DNA from: Thermodesulfovibrionales bacterium
GTDB lineage: Bacteria > Nitrospirota > Thermodesulfovibrionia > Thermodesulfovibrionales > Dissulfurispiraceae
Assembly (NCBI GenBank): GCA_020062545.1
Contig: JAGUWD010000007.1
Location: 297,869 to 361,868, forward strand
DNA length: 64,000 nt
Direction of reading: 5' to 3'
This document shows, one piece after another, positions 40,913 to 50,687 of this stretch (its first letter is position 1; every line of letters starts with the position of its first letter). Both the position numbers and the translations under genes were made by a program. Under the pieces are notes generated by a model. The model was given only the letters and a program-made list of their open reading frames with translations, did no database searches and was not told where the DNA came from.

Positions 40913-42286
40913 ATGAAAAAACTCTGGTCAGGAAGGTTTACAGAAAAGACAGCGGAGATTGTGGAGAAGTATACGGAGTCCATATCCTTTGACAAAAGGC
41001 TCTGGGAATACGACATCGAAGGAAGCATTGCCCATGCAAAGATGCTCGCAAAGCAGGGAATCATTCCGAAAAAAGATGCTGACAAGATAATAAAAGGTTT
41101 AAAGGAAATTTATAGAGAGATAGAAGATGGCAGATTTAAATTCAGGGAAGAGTTTGAAGATATTCATATGAACATTGAGGCTGCCTTAATCGAAAAGATT
41201 GGCGATATTGGAGGGAGGCTTCATACTGCACGATCAAGAAATGATCAGGTAGCGCTTGACATCAGGCTTTATCTCAGGGCAGAGGTCAAAGAAATAATCT
41301 CCCTTTTAAAGAATCTTGAGACTGTTCTTGCGGACATGGCTGAAAAGCATCTTGGCATTATTATGCCCGGATATACGCATCTTCAAAGGGCGCAGCCTGT
41401 GCTTTTGTCCCATCATCTCATGGCCTATGCACATATGTTTGAAAGGGACAGGGCAAGGTTTGCGGATGCTCTTAAGAGGATTAATATTTTGCCCCTTGGC
41501 TCATGCGCACTTGCAGGGACAACGCTTCCAACAGACAGGCATTATGTTGCAGAGCTTCTTGAATTTGATTCTGTTTCTGAAAACAGCATGGATTCGGTAT
41601 CAGACAGGGACTTTTCTCTCGAATTCCTTTCATGTTCTTCTATTTTTATGACGCATACATCGAGGATGGCAGAGGAATTAATTTTATGGTCTTCAGAAGA
41701 GTTTTCTTTTATAGAATTGCCTGATGCATTTACAACAGGCTCGAGCATTATGCCTCAGAAGAAGAATCCTGATGTGGCAGAATTGATGCGGGGAAAGACA
41801 GGAAGGGTCTATGGCAATCTCATGAGCCTGCTAACGGCAATGAAGGGCCTTCCGCTCACTTACAACAGGGATATGCAGGAGGACAAAGAGCCTGTTTTTG
41901 ATACAGTTGATACAGTCAAATTAACGCTGAATGCCCTTATTCAGATGGTTCCAAAAATAAAATTCAATGAGAAAAGACTGAAGGATACGGCGGATGCGGC
42001 CTTTTCAACTGCTACAGACATTGCGGAATATCTCGTGAGGAAAGGGATTCCATTCAGGACCGCTCATGAAATTACCGGCAAGATAGTTCGATATTGTATT
42101 GATAATGGTAAGAAGCTTCCTAATTTGAGTATCTCCGAATATAAATCCTTCTCAAATGTAATCGGGAGTGATATCTATAATTTCATCGGCACATCTGAAT
42201 CTGTAAATGCAAAGAAATCATACGGCGGCACATCGACTGAAATGGTGAAGGAGCAGATTAAAAGGTTCAGGAAAAGGCTGAAATGA
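40913..42286 (+). CDS. argH: Argininosuccinate lyase
   Basis: 457 residues, fumarase/aspartase superfamily. [20 protein letters not shown] at the start, [13 protein letters not shown] (about 102-114), [20 protein letters not shown] and the signature [16 protein letters not shown] (about 278-293). It splits argininosuccinate to arginine and fumarate. No other arg genes are near. Overlaps the next lipoprotein gene by ATGA. Confidence 0.95.
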   Translation: MKKLWSGRFTEKTAEIVEKYTESISFDKRLWEYDIEGSIAHAKMLAKQGIIPKKDADKIIKGLKEIYREIEDGRFKFREEFEDIHMNIEAALIEKIGDIGGRLHTARSRNDQVALDIRLYLRAEVKEIISLLKNLETVLADMAEKHLGIIMPGYTHLQRAQPVLLSHHLMAYAHMFERDRARFADALKRINILPLGSCALAGTTLPTDRHYVAELLEFDSVSENSMDSVSDRDFSLEFLSCSSIFMTHTSRMAEELILWSSEEFSFIELPDAFTTGSSIMPQKKNPDVAELMRGKTGRVYGNLMSLLTAMKGLPLTYNRDMQEDKEPVFDTVDTVKLTLNALIQMVPKIKFNEKRLKDTADAAFSTATDIAEYLVRKGIPFRTAHEITGKIVRYCIDNGKKLPNLSISEYKSFSNVIGSDIYNFIGTSESVNAKKSYGGTSTEMVKEQIKRFRKRLK

Positions 42287-43260
42287 AATTCAGACAGCGA
42301 CTTTTATTGTTATTGCTTCTGATTTGTAGTGCTTTATTCATCGGCTCCTGCGGCAGAAAGGGAGATCCAACCCTTAAGACCTTTGAAAAACCAATGCCTG
42401 TGAAGGAAATAAGAGCAGTTCATCGAGAGGATGAGCTTATAATTTCATGGTCATATCCTGCATCTGAAAGAGCTAAGATTAAAGGTTTTTATATAGAAAA
42501 GGCGGATATAAAAAATCAGGAGTCAGGAGTCAGGAGTCCAGAGTTTAAAAATATTACATTCTTGAAGAATGACGTCTCACAGTTTGTTGATAAGAATTTT
42601 AAAACAAAGCAGGAATATTTTTACAGGATACGCGTATACAGCCTCAGGGATATTATAAGCGATGAGTCTCCGATTCTTAAAATAAAACCATTACCTCTAC
42701 CTGACAGACCAACGGGTTTGAAATATTCTGTGACTAAAGATTCTGTTGTAATCAAATGGGACTGGGTCTGTGATGAGTTTAAATACAATATTTATAAGAG
42801 CTACGAAAAAGGGAGATATCCCGCATCTCCATTGAACAATATCCCGATAACTGCAACCTCCTTCAGCGATAAAGTCGAAAAAGACAAACCTGCCTATTAC
42901 ACTGTAAGGGCATTGCTTGATACGAATATTAAGGATGAAGGCTATCCATCGGAAGAATTGGAGGTTAACCCTGAAACCTTTATCCCATCGCAACCTCATA
43001 ATCTGAAATATGTTCCATCAGAAAAAAAGGTTTACCTCATGTGGGATGAAAATCCTGAAGTCTGGGTCAAGGGATACAGGATATACAGGAAAAAGGGAAT
43101 GGAGGCAGAATTTAAATTAATAGGAGAGTCAACTCTGCCTGCCTTTACAGACAATGAGCCCCTTTCTTCAAAAAGGTCGTATTACATAACTGCTGTTGGA
43201 TCCGGCAAAGAAGGTATCCCATCAGAGACAGTCGAGGTTCATCCGCTGCCGGAAAGATAA
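42283..43260 (+). CDS. Fibronectin type III lipoprotein
   Basis: 325 residues. Signal peptide [18 protein letters not shown] with the lipobox cysteine near 23, followed by GRKGDP, the LptM-like (YifL) start often found downstream of argH or lysA. Fn3-like domains follow: residues about 40-135 ([20 protein letters not shown]), 140-230 ([19 protein letters not shown]) and 235-320 ([20 protein letters not shown]). It is probably an outer-membrane-anchored periplasmic protein; function unknown. A heptamer array at 42516 inserts [12 protein letters not shown] in the first Fn3 domain. Confidence 0.75.
   Translation: MKFRQRLLLLLLLICSALFIGSCGRKGDPTLKTFEKPMPVKEIRAVHREDELIISWSYPASERAKIKGFYIEKADIKNQESGVRSPEFKNITFLKNDVSQFVDKNFKTKQEYFYRIRVYSLRDIISDESPILKIKPLPLPDRPTGLKYSVTKDSVVIKWDWVCDEFKYNIYKSYEKGRYPASPLNNIPITATSFSDKVEKDKPAYYTVRALLDTNIKDEGYPSEELEVNPETFIPSQPHNLKYVPSEKKVYLMWDENPEVWVKGYRIYRKKGMEAEFKLIGESTLPAFTDNEPLSSKRSYYITAVGSGKEGIPSETVEVHPLPER
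42516..42543 (+). repeat. In-frame heptamer array (TCAGGAG) in the Fn3 lipoprotein
   Basis: TCAGGAG three times, then TCCAGAG. The word differs by two bases from the TCAGAAG word in hom. Confidence 0.8.
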
Positions 43261-43273
43261 ATGAAAAGGTAGA

Positions 43274-44329
43274 ATGGAAAAAATACTTCTTGGTCATGGA
43301 AGCGGCGGCAGATTGATGCACAAGTTGATCGAGGAGCATTTTGCACCTGAATTTGGCCTGAAAGAACTCAATGATTCTGCAATAATTGATCTGGGCTATG
43401 ATGTCAGGCTGGCATTCACTACAGACTCCTACGTAGTTTCTCCAATATTTTTTCCCGGTGGAAACATCGGCGAACTTGCAGTAAACGGGACTGTAAATGA
43501 CCTATCAATGGTCGGTGCAAGGCCTCTCTATCTATCGGTAGGATTTATCCTTGAAGAGGGATTCCCGATGGATAATTTAAAGATAATCCTCTCGTCAATG
43601 GCAGAAGCTGCTGAAAAGGCCGGTGTGAAAATAGTTGCAGGCGATACAAAGGTCGTGGATAAAGGCAAAGGAGATGGTATATTCATCAACACAAGCGGTA
43701 TCGGAATTATCCCTGATGGTATTGAACTTGGAGCAAAGAATATCAAGGCAGGAGACAGGGTGATAGTAAGCGGGCTTATAGGAAATCATGGCATAGCTGT
43801 TTTATCCGAGAGGAATGGGCTGTCCTTTGAGCCGCCTGTTCTGAGCGATACAGCGCCATTGAATGGCCTTGTGGAATTGATGCTTTCCTTTACAGGGGGA
43901 TTTCAGAAGGGGGACAAATGTCCCCCTTCTGGACTAATACGTATGATGAGAGATCCGACGAGGGGAGGCGTTGCCACTACATTAAGAGAAATGGCCGGTG
44001 ATTCAGGTCTCTGCATCACCATTCATGAAAATTTGCTGCCTATATCATCGGGTGTGATTGGCGCATGTGAACTGCTTGGCATGGATCCTCTTTATGTTGC
44101 TAATGAAGGCATTCTTATAGCTATTGCAGATCCTGACTTAGCCGACCTTCTTGTGCAGGAAATGAGATCACATCCACTGGGGAAGGACGCAGCAATTATA
44201 GGCGAGGTTGCCGGCAGCGATCCACGAACTAATGGAATGATTGGGGGAACGGTTTTGCTTAAAACCTCAATCGGCGGGACCCGAATTATAGACATGCTCG
44301 CTGGAGAACAACTGCCGAGAATATGCTAA
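43274..44329 (+). CDS. hypE: Hydrogenase maturation protein HypE
   Basis: 351 residues, AIR-synthase fold. LGHGSGGRLMHKLIEEHF at the start, DSYVVSPIFFPGGNIGELAV, VAGDTKVVDKGKGDGIFINT, and RDPTRGGVATTLREMA. The C terminus ends exactly in PRIC, whose terminal cysteine receives the carbamoyl later dehydrated to the thiocyanate used for the NiFe cyanide ligands. No other hyp or hydrogenase genes are in the window. A perfect palindrome at 43904 inserts GFQKGDKCPPSGL just before the RDPTRGG motif. Confidence 0.92.
   Translation: MEKILLGHGSGGRLMHKLIEEHFAPEFGLKELNDSAIIDLGYDVRLAFTTDSYVVSPIFFPGGNIGELAVNGTVNDLSMVGARPLYLSVGFILEEGFPMDNLKIILSSMAEAAEKAGVKIVAGDTKVVDKGKGDGIFINTSGIGIIPDGIELGAKNIKAGDRVIVSGLIGNHGIAVLSERNGLSFEPPVLSDTAPLNGLVELMLSFTGGFQKGDKCPPSGLIRMMRDPTRGGVATTLREMAGDSGLCITIHENLLPISSGVIGACELLGMDPLYVANEGILIAIADPDLADLLVQEMRSHPLGKDAAIIGEVAGSDPRTNGMIGGTVLLKTSIGGTRIIDMLAGEQLPRIC
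43904..43931. repeat. Perfect 13-bp palindrome inside hypE
   Basis: CAGAAGGGGGACA, a two-base AA spacer, then its exact inverse TGTCCCCCTTCTG. It is in frame and encodes the extra QKGDKCPPSG stretch that HypE proteins normally lack at this place. A mobile palindromic repeat captured in a coding loop is the likely origin. Confidence 0.75.
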
Positions 44330-44337
44330 AATAGCTG

Positions 44338-44448
44338 TTAGCTCATAGCTGAAATCGTTCACCGTTGATAGTTCATTGTTGATTGTTACCATGAACTATG
44401 AACGGTGAGCCATGAGCTATGAATTATGAACTATGAACTAATGAACGG
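44338..44448. repeat. Heptamer arrays in opposite orientations forming a large hairpin
   Basis: The hypE-surA gap is almost wholly 7-base words: TAGCTCA, TAGCTGA, then GATAGTT, CATTGTT, GATTGTT, followed by ATGAACT, ATGAACG, ATGAGCT, ATGAATT, ATGAACT. The 20 bases at 44357-44376 match the inverse of 44391-44410 at 18 positions, so the transcript would fold into a long stem. GGAGG of surA follows at once. Confidence 0.8.
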
Positions 44449-44457
44449 AGGTTTGAA

Positions 44458-45420
44458 ATGATTAAAAAATATAGTTTGCTGTTTACTGCTTACTGCTTAT
44501 TGCTTACTGTATTTGGCTATACAACTGTTGCAAACAGCGCCATTCTGCTCGATAAGGTCATGGCCATAGTGAATAAAGAGGTAATAACATGGAGCGACCT
44601 TTATAAGGCAATGGAATTTGAGGCGACTGATGAGATTAAGGCAATGAAGGACGAGGACAGGCGGAGATTTTTTAAAGAGAATGAGTCGATGTTTCTGGAA
44701 AGCCTGATCGATATGAGGCTCCAGCTTCAGGAGGCAGCAAAGGCAGGTGTTTCTGCAAGCGATGAGGATGTGAACAGGGCTATTGAAAATATAAGGAAGA
44801 AATACTCCATGACGGATGAGGTATTCAAAGATGCCATTGCCAAGGAAGGCTTTACCCTTGCCGAGTACAGAAAAAAGCTTTCAGAACAGATAACCATAAG
44901 CCGTATTGTAGAGCAGGATGTGAAAAGCAAGGTTTTGGTAACAGAGGGCGAGATTGATAAGTATATTGCAGGACATAAAGAACTGGAAAAAGAGAGCGAA
45001 GGCTTTAATATAAGCCATATCTTTTTTAAAAAAACAGATGACAAAAGGCAGCTTGAAGAAAAGGCAATGGAAATCTACAAAAAGATAAAGGCGGGAGAGA
45101 ATTTTTCAGACCTTGCAAAACAGTATTCCGAAGATGCAAGCGCAAGGAGCGGAGGAGAACTTGGCTTTATAAGGAAGTCTGATATGTCGGTAGATTTCTT
45201 GAATGTTCTTTCAAAAATGAAAATAGGCGATGTTAGCGAGCCATTCTGGAGCGGAAACGGTATTCATATAATAAGATTGAATGATAAGAAGGAAGTTAAA
45301 AGCCTCCAGGAATTGCGTGAGATAGTACGGCAGAAATTGCTGGATGAGAAATTCAACAGGGAGTATAAAAACTGGATTAAGGGATTGCGCGAAAGGGCAT
45401 ATGTGGAAATAAAGATATAA
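44458..45420 (+). CDS. surA: SurA/PrsA-type peptidyl-prolyl isomerase chaperone
   Basis: 320 residues. Signal peptide (YSLLFTAYCLLLTVFGYTTV), SurA N-domain with VMAIVNKEVITWSDLYKAM (about 31-49), and one parvulin rotamase domain at about 175-285 (NISHIFFKKTDDKRQLEEKA, then YSEDASARSGGELGFI). It escorts outer-membrane proteins in the periplasm. One PPIase domain rather than two is common outside proteobacteria. The hydrophobic core of the signal peptide is encoded by a heptamer array (44477). AACGGAGG lies upstream; rluB overlaps the stop by one base. Confidence 0.88.
   Translation: MIKKYSLLFTAYCLLLTVFGYTTVANSAILLDKVMAIVNKEVITWSDLYKAMEFEATDEIKAMKDEDRRRFFKENESMFLESLIDMRLQLQEAAKAGVSASDEDVNRAIENIRKKYSMTDEVFKDAIAKEGFTLAEYRKKLSEQITISRIVEQDVKSKVLVTEGEIDKYIAGHKELEKESEGFNISHIFFKKTDDKRQLEEKAMEIYKKIKAGENFSDLAKQYSEDASARSGGELGFIRKSDMSVDFLNVLSKMKIGDVSEPFWSGNGIHIIRLNDKKEVKSLQELREIVRQKLLDEKFNREYKNWIKGLRERAYVEIKI
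44477..44511 (+). repeat. Heptamer array (TACTGCT) encoding the SurA signal peptide core
   Basis: TGCTGTT, TACTGCT, TACTGCT, TATTGCT, TACTGTA in phase. The translation is hydrophobic (LLFTAYCLLLTV), so the array works as a signal sequence. Confidence 0.75.
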
Positions 45421-46133
45421 TGGAACAGAGAATTCAAAAAATACTCGCTCAGATGGGAATAGCATCGAGGAGGAAGGCAGAGGAGCTTATTATTGAAGGC
45501 AGGGTGACGGTAAACGGGAAGATAGCAACCATCGGGATGAAGGCAGACCTTGCAAAAGATCACATAAAGGTTGATGGAAGGCTTTTAGTAAAGCCGGAGC
45601 CAAAGATATATTTAGTGTTCAATAAGCCAGTTGGAGTTGTTACATCGCTCTCAGACCCTGAGGGAAGGCCGACTATAAAGGATTTCCTGAAGGGGATAAA
45701 ATACAGGGTTTTTCCTGTGGGAAGGCTCGATTACGACTCTGAAGGGCTTTTGCTGATAACGAATGATGGAGATTTTGCCCATTCATTGCTTCACCCATCA
45801 AAGAAAATACCCAAAACCTATGTTGTTAAAGTGAAGGGGATTATTGATGAAGACGCAATGGAGAGGCTAAGGCGCGGAGTGAGGCTGGAGGATGGTTTAA
45901 CAGCACCGGCAAAAGTGAAGAAGGTAAGACTGTCGGAAAGTAATTCGTGGGTTGAGGTAACAATATATGAAGGCAGGAAGAGACAGGTAAGGCGGATGCT
46001 GGAAAAGGTCGGATACCCTGTGATTAAACTGAGGAGGATAGCCATTGGTGGTTTAAAGCTGGGTAATTTAAGGCCGGGAGAGATGAGACGGCTGACACAA
46101 GAAGAAATTAAAAGGTTGATGGAGGTTTTATGA
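45420..46133 (+). CDS. rluB: Ribosomal large subunit pseudouridine synthase (RluB family)
   Basis: 237 residues. N-terminal S4 domain ([20 protein letters not shown]), then the RsuA/RluB catalytic domain with [20 protein letters not shown], in which the aspartate of GRLD is the nucleophile, and [19 protein letters not shown]. It modifies 23S rRNA; RluE/RsuA-type alternatives cannot be excluded. Overlaps surA by one base (TAATGG) and aspS by ATGA. Confidence 0.9.
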   Translation: MEQRIQKILAQMGIASRRKAEELIIEGRVTVNGKIATIGMKADLAKDHIKVDGRLLVKPEPKIYLVFNKPVGVVTSLSDPEGRPTIKDFLKGIKYRVFPVGRLDYDSEGLLLITNDGDFAHSLLHPSKKIPKTYVVKVKGIIDEDAMERLRRGVRLEDGLTAPAKVKKVRLSESNSWVEVTIYEGRKRQVRRMLEKVGYPVIKLRRIAIGGLKLGNLRPGEMRRLTQEEIKRLMEVL

Positions 46134-47920
46134 TTCGCGATAAATGGTGCGGCGAAATCAGGGAGTCGGATATAGGCTCCAATATGAGTCTTGCAGGATG
46201 GGTATTCAGGAGGAGGGATCACGGAGGCCTGATATTTGTCGATCTGAGGGACAGAAGCGGCATTGCCCAGGTTGTTTTCAGCCCGGATGTCTCAAAGGAG
46301 GCGCATGGGCTTGCACATGATTTAAGGGGCGAATTTGTAATATTCGTATCAGGGGAAATAAGGCAGAGGCCTGAAGGAACAGAGAATCCGAATCTTCCGA
46401 CAGGCATGGTCGAGCTTTATGCGAAAGAACTGAAGGTGCTTAATGAATCAACACCTCTGCCGTTTCCCATGGAAGAGGCTGCAGAGGCATCCGAGTCTTT
46501 GAGGCTGAAATACCGGTACCTCGACTTAAGGAGGCCTGAACTGCAGAATAATCTGATTGTCAGGCACAGGGCTACAAAGGTTATAAGGGATTATCTCGAT
46601 GAAAGGGGTTTTCTCGAAATAGAGACACCGATGCTCACAAAATCGACTCCTGAGGGCGCAAGGGATTACCTTGTGCCGAGCAGACTCAATCCCGGGCATT
46701 TCTATGCACTTCCCCAGTCGCCCCAGCTTTTCAAGCAGATACTAATGGTGTCAGGGCTTGAAAGGTATTTCCAGATAGTTAAGTGCTTTAGGGATGAAGA
46801 CCTGAGGGCTGACAGGCAACCGGAGTTTACGCAGGTTGATATGGAGATGTCCTTTGCCGATAAAGAGGATATTATAGCTGTTATAGAGGGTATGATTAAG
46901 AGGCTTTTCAAGGATGTCTTAGGCACCGAGATAGAGGTGCCATTTCAGAGACTCAGTTTTAAGGAGTCAATGGAGAGGTTCGGAAATGACAAGCCTGATT
47001 TGAGATTTGGCCTTGAATTGAAGGATATGGCTGATCTTGCATCAAAGGGTTCATTCAAGGTCTTTTTAGATGCACTGCAATCCAAAGGCCGAGTAAAGGC
47101 GATTAATGGTAAAGGAATGGCAGGGCTTTCCCGAAAAGAAATAGACATGCTTACTGAAGAGGCGCAATCCTTTGGTGCAAAGGGACTTGCATGGATAAAA
47201 ATAAAGAACGGTTTTGAATCGCCTATCGCCAAGTTCTTCCCCGAGGAGGTCTTAAGACAGATGGCAGAAAGGCTTGAGGCATCTGAAGGTGATCTGATGC
47301 TGTTCGTTGCCGATAAAGAGAAGGTTGTGCATGATGTATTAAGCCGAATGAGGCTTGAACTTGGCAAGAGACTGAACCTCATAAAGGATGGGTTCAGATT
47401 CCTGTGGGTAACGGATTACCCGCTTCTTGAATGGGACGAAGAAGGCGGCAGATTTGCAGCTGTGCATCATCCATTTACTTCACCTGTTGATGAGGATATA
47501 GAAAAGATGTTTTCGATGAATGTCTCAGGGCTCCAGACTCCTGACTCCGAACTCGGAACCCTGAGAGCCAGGGCATACGACATTGTGCTCAACGGCTATG
47601 AGATAGGCGGCGGAAGCATCCGTATTCACAGAAGGGATGTGCAGAAGAAGATGTTCGAGATACTGAAGATATCGGAGGACGAGGCAAGATTAAAATTCGG
47701 TTTTCTCCTCGATGCCCTCGAATACGGCGCGCCTCCACACGGCGGTATTGCACTCGGTCTGGACAGGCTGGTGATGCTGATGGTGGGAGCACATTCCATA
47801 AGGGATGTTATAGCATTCCCGAAAACCCAGAAGGCTGTATGTCTTATGAGCGGTGCGCCATCGACAGTGGAGCTCAAACAGTTGAGGGAATTGAATATAA
47901 AGGTGGATATCCCGTTATAA
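46130..47920 (+). CDS. aspS: Aspartyl-tRNA synthetase
   Basis: 596 residues, bacterial-type class II. N-terminal OB fold with [20 protein letters not shown], motif 2 [20 protein letters not shown] (about 218-237), a GAD insertion domain (about 300-420), and motif 3 GLALG-type text ([16 protein letters not shown]). It charges tRNA-Asp (and perhaps tRNA-Asn). A heptamer array inserts [12 protein letters not shown] before [18 protein letters not shown]. Confidence 0.95.
   Translation: MIRDKWCGEIRESDIGSNMSLAGWVFRRRDHGGLIFVDLRDRSGIAQVVFSPDVSKEAHGLAHDLRGEFVIFVSGEIRQRPEGTENPNLPTGMVELYAKELKVLNESTPLPFPMEEAAEASESLRLKYRYLDLRRPELQNNLIVRHRATKVIRDYLDERGFLEIETPMLTKSTPEGARDYLVPSRLNPGHFYALPQSPQLFKQILMVSGLERYFQIVKCFRDEDLRADRQPEFTQVDMEMSFADKEDIIAVIEGMIKRLFKDVLGTEIEVPFQRLSFKESMERFGNDKPDLRFGLELKDMADLASKGSFKVFLDALQSKGRVKAINGKGMAGLSRKEIDMLTEEAQSFGAKGLAWIKIKNGFESPIAKFFPEEVLRQMAERLEASEGDLMLFVADKEKVVHDVLSRMRLELGKRLNLIKDGFRFLWVTDYPLLEWDEEGGRFAAVHHPFTSPVDEDIEKMFSMNVSGLQTPDSELGTLRARAYDIVLNGYEIGGGSIRIHRRDVQKKMFEILKISEDEARLKFGFLLDALEYGAPPHGGIALGLDRLVMLMVGAHSIRDVIAFPKTQKAVCLMSGAPSTVELKQLRELNIKVDIPL
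47529..47563 (+). repeat. In-frame heptamer array inside aspS
   Basis: GGCTCCA, GACTCCT, GACTCCG, AACTCGG, AACCCTG, in phase. It lies in the variable loop ahead of the conserved YEIGGGS. Confidence 0.65.
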
Positions 47921-47962
47921 ATGGTTGACAATTGGCATATTTTCTGTAATCATTAACTGAAT

Positions 47963-49015
47963 ATGTTTAAAAAGAAGAATCCCATAGGCCTTGATATCGG
48001 GTCGGCTTACATCAAAGCCGTCCAGATCAATGATACAAAGACAGGCTATGAGCTTGCCCTTTTTGATATGATTCCCATCCAGCCCGGTATTATCGGCGAT
48101 GGGATGATTGCAGAGAAGGCCAAACTGATCAGCTCCATCAAGGAATTACTTAAAAAGGCCGGCATAAAAAGGAACGATGCAGTTGTCGGCGTATCCGGCC
48201 ATTCCTCCGTAATTATAAAAAAGATAATGCTCCCGATTATGACCGAAGAAGAACTCGGCGCCTCGATAAAATACGAAGCTGAACAGTATGTGCCATTCGA
48301 TATAAACGACGTAGAAATCGATTTCCAGATACTCGGCCCCAGGGCAGAGGAAGAAGGGCAGATGGATGTTGTTCTTGTGGCTGTTAAGAAGGCTGTGATA
48401 AAAGATTATCAAGATGTTGTCGCTCAGGCAGGGCTTAACCCTGTTATCGTGGATGTCGACTCCTTTGCCCTCAGCAACATGTATGAAATCAACTACGGCA
48501 TAGAGGAAAGGAAAAACATTGCACTGATCAATGTCGGTGCAAGTACAACAAACATAAACATTCTCCAGAACGGGCTGCCTGTTTTTACGAGGGACAGTGC
48601 TATAGGCAGTAACCATCACACAGAGGCATTGGAGAGGGAATTCGGAATTCATAGAGAGGACGCCGAGCGGTTGAAAATGGGACGTTCTGTAGAGGGCATT
48701 CTGCCAGCCGATGTGCAGCTTGTCATTAATTCTGCTTCCGAGGAGATATATACTGAACTTTACAGGTCTTTTGAGTATTTCCGCAGCAGCGTTGCAGAAG
48801 AGGATATAGATAAGATTATCCTGAGCGGAGGGGCTGCCCTCATAAAGGGTTTCCCTGAAGCCATGACGAACAGGCTCGGTATCGAGGTGGAGGTTGCGGA
48901 TCCTTTCAAGAATATAAGAATACCCGCAAAGCTCGATGCAACGCATATAAAAGAAACGGCGCCGATAGCTGCAATAGCTGTCGGGCTCGCCCTGAGGCGT
49001 GTCGGAGACAGGTAA
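47963..49015 (+). CDS. pilM: Type IV pilus assembly protein PilM
   Basis: 350 residues, actin-like ATPase fold: IGLDIGSAYIKAVQIND (phosphate 1), VGVSGHSSVIIKK, GASTTNINIL (phosphate 2) and IILSGGAALIKGFPEAM (adenosine motif). It sits in the cytoplasm and binds the N terminus of PilN (NLL motif), forming the inner-membrane alignment platform. First gene of pilMNOPQ. No strong ribosome site is seen before the ATG. Confidence 0.93.
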   Translation: MFKKKNPIGLDIGSAYIKAVQINDTKTGYELALFDMIPIQPGIIGDGMIAEKAKLISSIKELLKKAGIKRNDAVVGVSGHSSVIIKKIMLPIMTEEELGASIKYEAEQYVPFDINDVEIDFQILGPRAEEEGQMDVVLVAVKKAVIKDYQDVVAQAGLNPVIVDVDSFALSNMYEINYGIEERKNIALINVGASTTNINILQNGLPVFTRDSAIGSNHHTEALEREFGIHREDAERLKMGRSVEGILPADVQLVINSASEEIYTELYRSFEYFRSSVAEEDIDKIILSGGAALIKGFPEAMTNRLGIEVEVADPFKNIRIPAKLDATHIKETAPIAAIAVGLALRRVGDR

Positions 49016-49557
49016 TGATAAGGGTAAACCTTTTAGCTGAGAAGAAGAAAAAGAAAAGGGTAAAGGGACCTGCAAGCTTTCTTGTGGCAATCATTATTGC
49101 CAGCGGCGCAGCACTCATCTTAATGGGATTTGTCACCTTTATGCTTAAATCGAGCGTATCTAAACTCAAGGCGCAGAGCGAATCAAATAAAGCAAAATTG
49201 GCGGAGCTGAATAAAAAGATAAATGAAGTGAAAAAATACGAAAAACTGAATAAAGAGATCGAGCAGCGTAATGCCCTTATAGAGACCCTCAGGAAGAACC
49301 AGGCGGTCCCAGTGAGGATACTCGATGATGTGAGCATGGTTATGCCCGAGGGCATCTGGCTGGCTTCCATGACATATAAAGACAACGGAGTGGGATTGGA
49401 AGGATATGCTTTCACGAATATCGACATTGTTTCTTATGTTGAAAACTTAAAGAAGTCAGTAAATTTTACCGATGTATATCTTGAGGAATCAAAGCAGGTG
49501 GAATTCGAGAAGGTTCCGGTGTACAAGTTCAAACTTAATTTTAAGGTAAAGGTATAG
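49015..49557 (+). CDS. pilN: Type IV pilus assembly protein PilN
   Basis: 180 residues. MIRVNLLAEKKKKKR carries the PilM-binding VNLL box; one membrane helix follows at about 22-42, then a coiled coil (SKLKAQSESNKAKLAELNKK) and a ferredoxin-like periplasmic domain. It shares one base with pilM (TAATG). Confidence 0.9.
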   Translation: MIRVNLLAEKKKKKRVKGPASFLVAIIIASGAALILMGFVTFMLKSSVSKLKAQSESNKAKLAELNKKINEVKKYEKLNKEIEQRNALIETLRKNQAVPVRILDDVSMVMPEGIWLASMTYKDNGVGLEGYAFTNIDIVSYVENLKKSVNFTDVYLEESKQVEFEKVPVYKFKLNFKVKV

Positions 49558-49563
49558 CATACG

Positions 49564-50196
49564 ATGGCACTAAAGCTCGGTTTTGATATCGAGACTCTCC
49601 CTCCGGCGAAAAAAAAGCTGCTGCTTGTGCTGCCTCCATTAATTATCATTGTACTCTTTGCTGTTTTATTAATAATGCCTGCCTTTGAGGAGAGGGGGAA
49701 ATTGGCGACTGAAGTGGAGAAGCAGAATAATGAAATCCAGACAGCTAAGAAAGGTGCAGAAAAACTTTCCACACTCATGGCCGAAAACGAGAGATTGAGA
49801 AGCAGGCTCTTCGAGTTGCAGATGCAACTGCCTGAGGAGAAAGAGGTATCAGGACTTTTAAGGCAGGTCTCGGAACTCGGGATAAAATCAGGGCTCCAGA
49901 TTGTCTCATGGAAGCCGAAGGACAAGGTTGTTCATCCGAGCAAGGAAGTATATCAAATCCCGGTTGAGGTGGAAATGCGGGGTAATTACCACAGGTTTGG
50001 CCAATTCTTTAGCAATATCACAAAACTCAACAGGGTTGTTAATATATCCAATATAAACATGAAGACAGGAGATCAGAAACAAAAGGCTGCGGTACTGAAT
50101 GTCAGTTTTACTGCAATGACATACTCTTTTATTCCTGAGAAAGAAAGGAAAGAACTGGAAAAGGCCGAAAAAGAGAAGAAAGAGAAGAAAAAATGA
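49564..50196 (+). CDS. pilO: Type IV pilus assembly protein PilO
   Basis: 210 residues. A membrane helix near 20-40 (LLVLPPLIIIVLFAVLLIM), then a coiled coil, and a C-terminal domain containing EVEMRGNYHRFGQFFSNITK, the PilO hallmark. It heterodimerises with PilN. A lysine/glutamate-rich tail ends the protein. It overlaps pilP by ATGA. Confidence 0.9.
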   Translation: MALKLGFDIETLPPAKKKLLLVLPPLIIIVLFAVLLIMPAFEERGKLATEVEKQNNEIQTAKKGAEKLSTLMAENERLRSRLFELQMQLPEEKEVSGLLRQVSELGIKSGLQIVSWKPKDKVVHPSKEVYQIPVEVEMRGNYHRFGQFFSNITKLNRVVNISNINMKTGDQKQKAAVLNVSFTAMTYSFIPEKERKELEKAEKEKKEKKK

Positions 50197-50687
50197 AAAA
50201 GAGACTTGTATTAATACTCATGATATTGGTCGTTGTATTCCTGGGTGTTATTATCGTTCATGCCCTGCCGCAAAAACAAGCATCTCCAGAAGCTGCAAAG
50301 AAGGAGGATGTAACGAAAAAAACTCTGGATCTGAAGACAGGTGCAGGGGTTGAATATACTGCTGGTAAAAGGAGAGACCCGTTTGTGCCTCTTATTGTTA
50401 AGGCAGAGACTAAACCTAAAGGTCTTATACCTATAGAGAGTTACGAGGTTTCTGAATTCAAGCTTATAGCCATATTATGGGACAAGACAAAATATTATGC
50501 GGTTATTACTCTGCCTGACGGCAAATCATATACAATTAAAGAAGGAGTTAAACTGGGTCTTCACGGAGGAAAGGTGTATAAGATAATAAAGGATTCTGTT
50601 ATCATTAGAGAACAGATAAGAGATTATAGAGGTGTCCTCAGCCCGAAGGACACTGTCTTAAAACTCCGCAGGGAGGAAGAGCAATGA
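50193..50687 (+). CDS. pilP: Type IV pilus assembly protein PilP
   Basis: 164 residues. N-terminal hydrophobic segment (LVLILMILVVVFLGVIIVHA) without a clear lipobox, so it may be a membrane-anchored rather than a lipid-anchored PilP. GKRRDPFVPLI and LIAILWDKTKYYAVI then GVKLGLHGGKVYKI give the PilP beta-sandwich. It links PilNO to the PilQ secretin. Confidence 0.88.
   Translation: MKKRLVLILMILVVVFLGVIIVHALPQKQASPEAAKKEDVTKKTLDLKTGAGVEYTAGKRRDPFVPLIVKAETKPKGLIPIESYEVSEFKLIAILWDKTKYYAVITLPDGKSYTIKEGVKLGLHGGKVYKIIKDSVIIREQIRDYRGVLSPKDTVLKLRREEEQ

Noticed and set aside
44338..44448. CRISPR array
   Set aside because: Words are 7 bases with no spacers; no cas genes in the window. It is a tandem word array with an inverted half.
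48146..49090. 314-codon open frame antisense to pilM/pilN
   Set aside because: No family features, cysteine-rich shadow translation, and the sense strand encodes clear PilM motifs; an artefact of codon bias.
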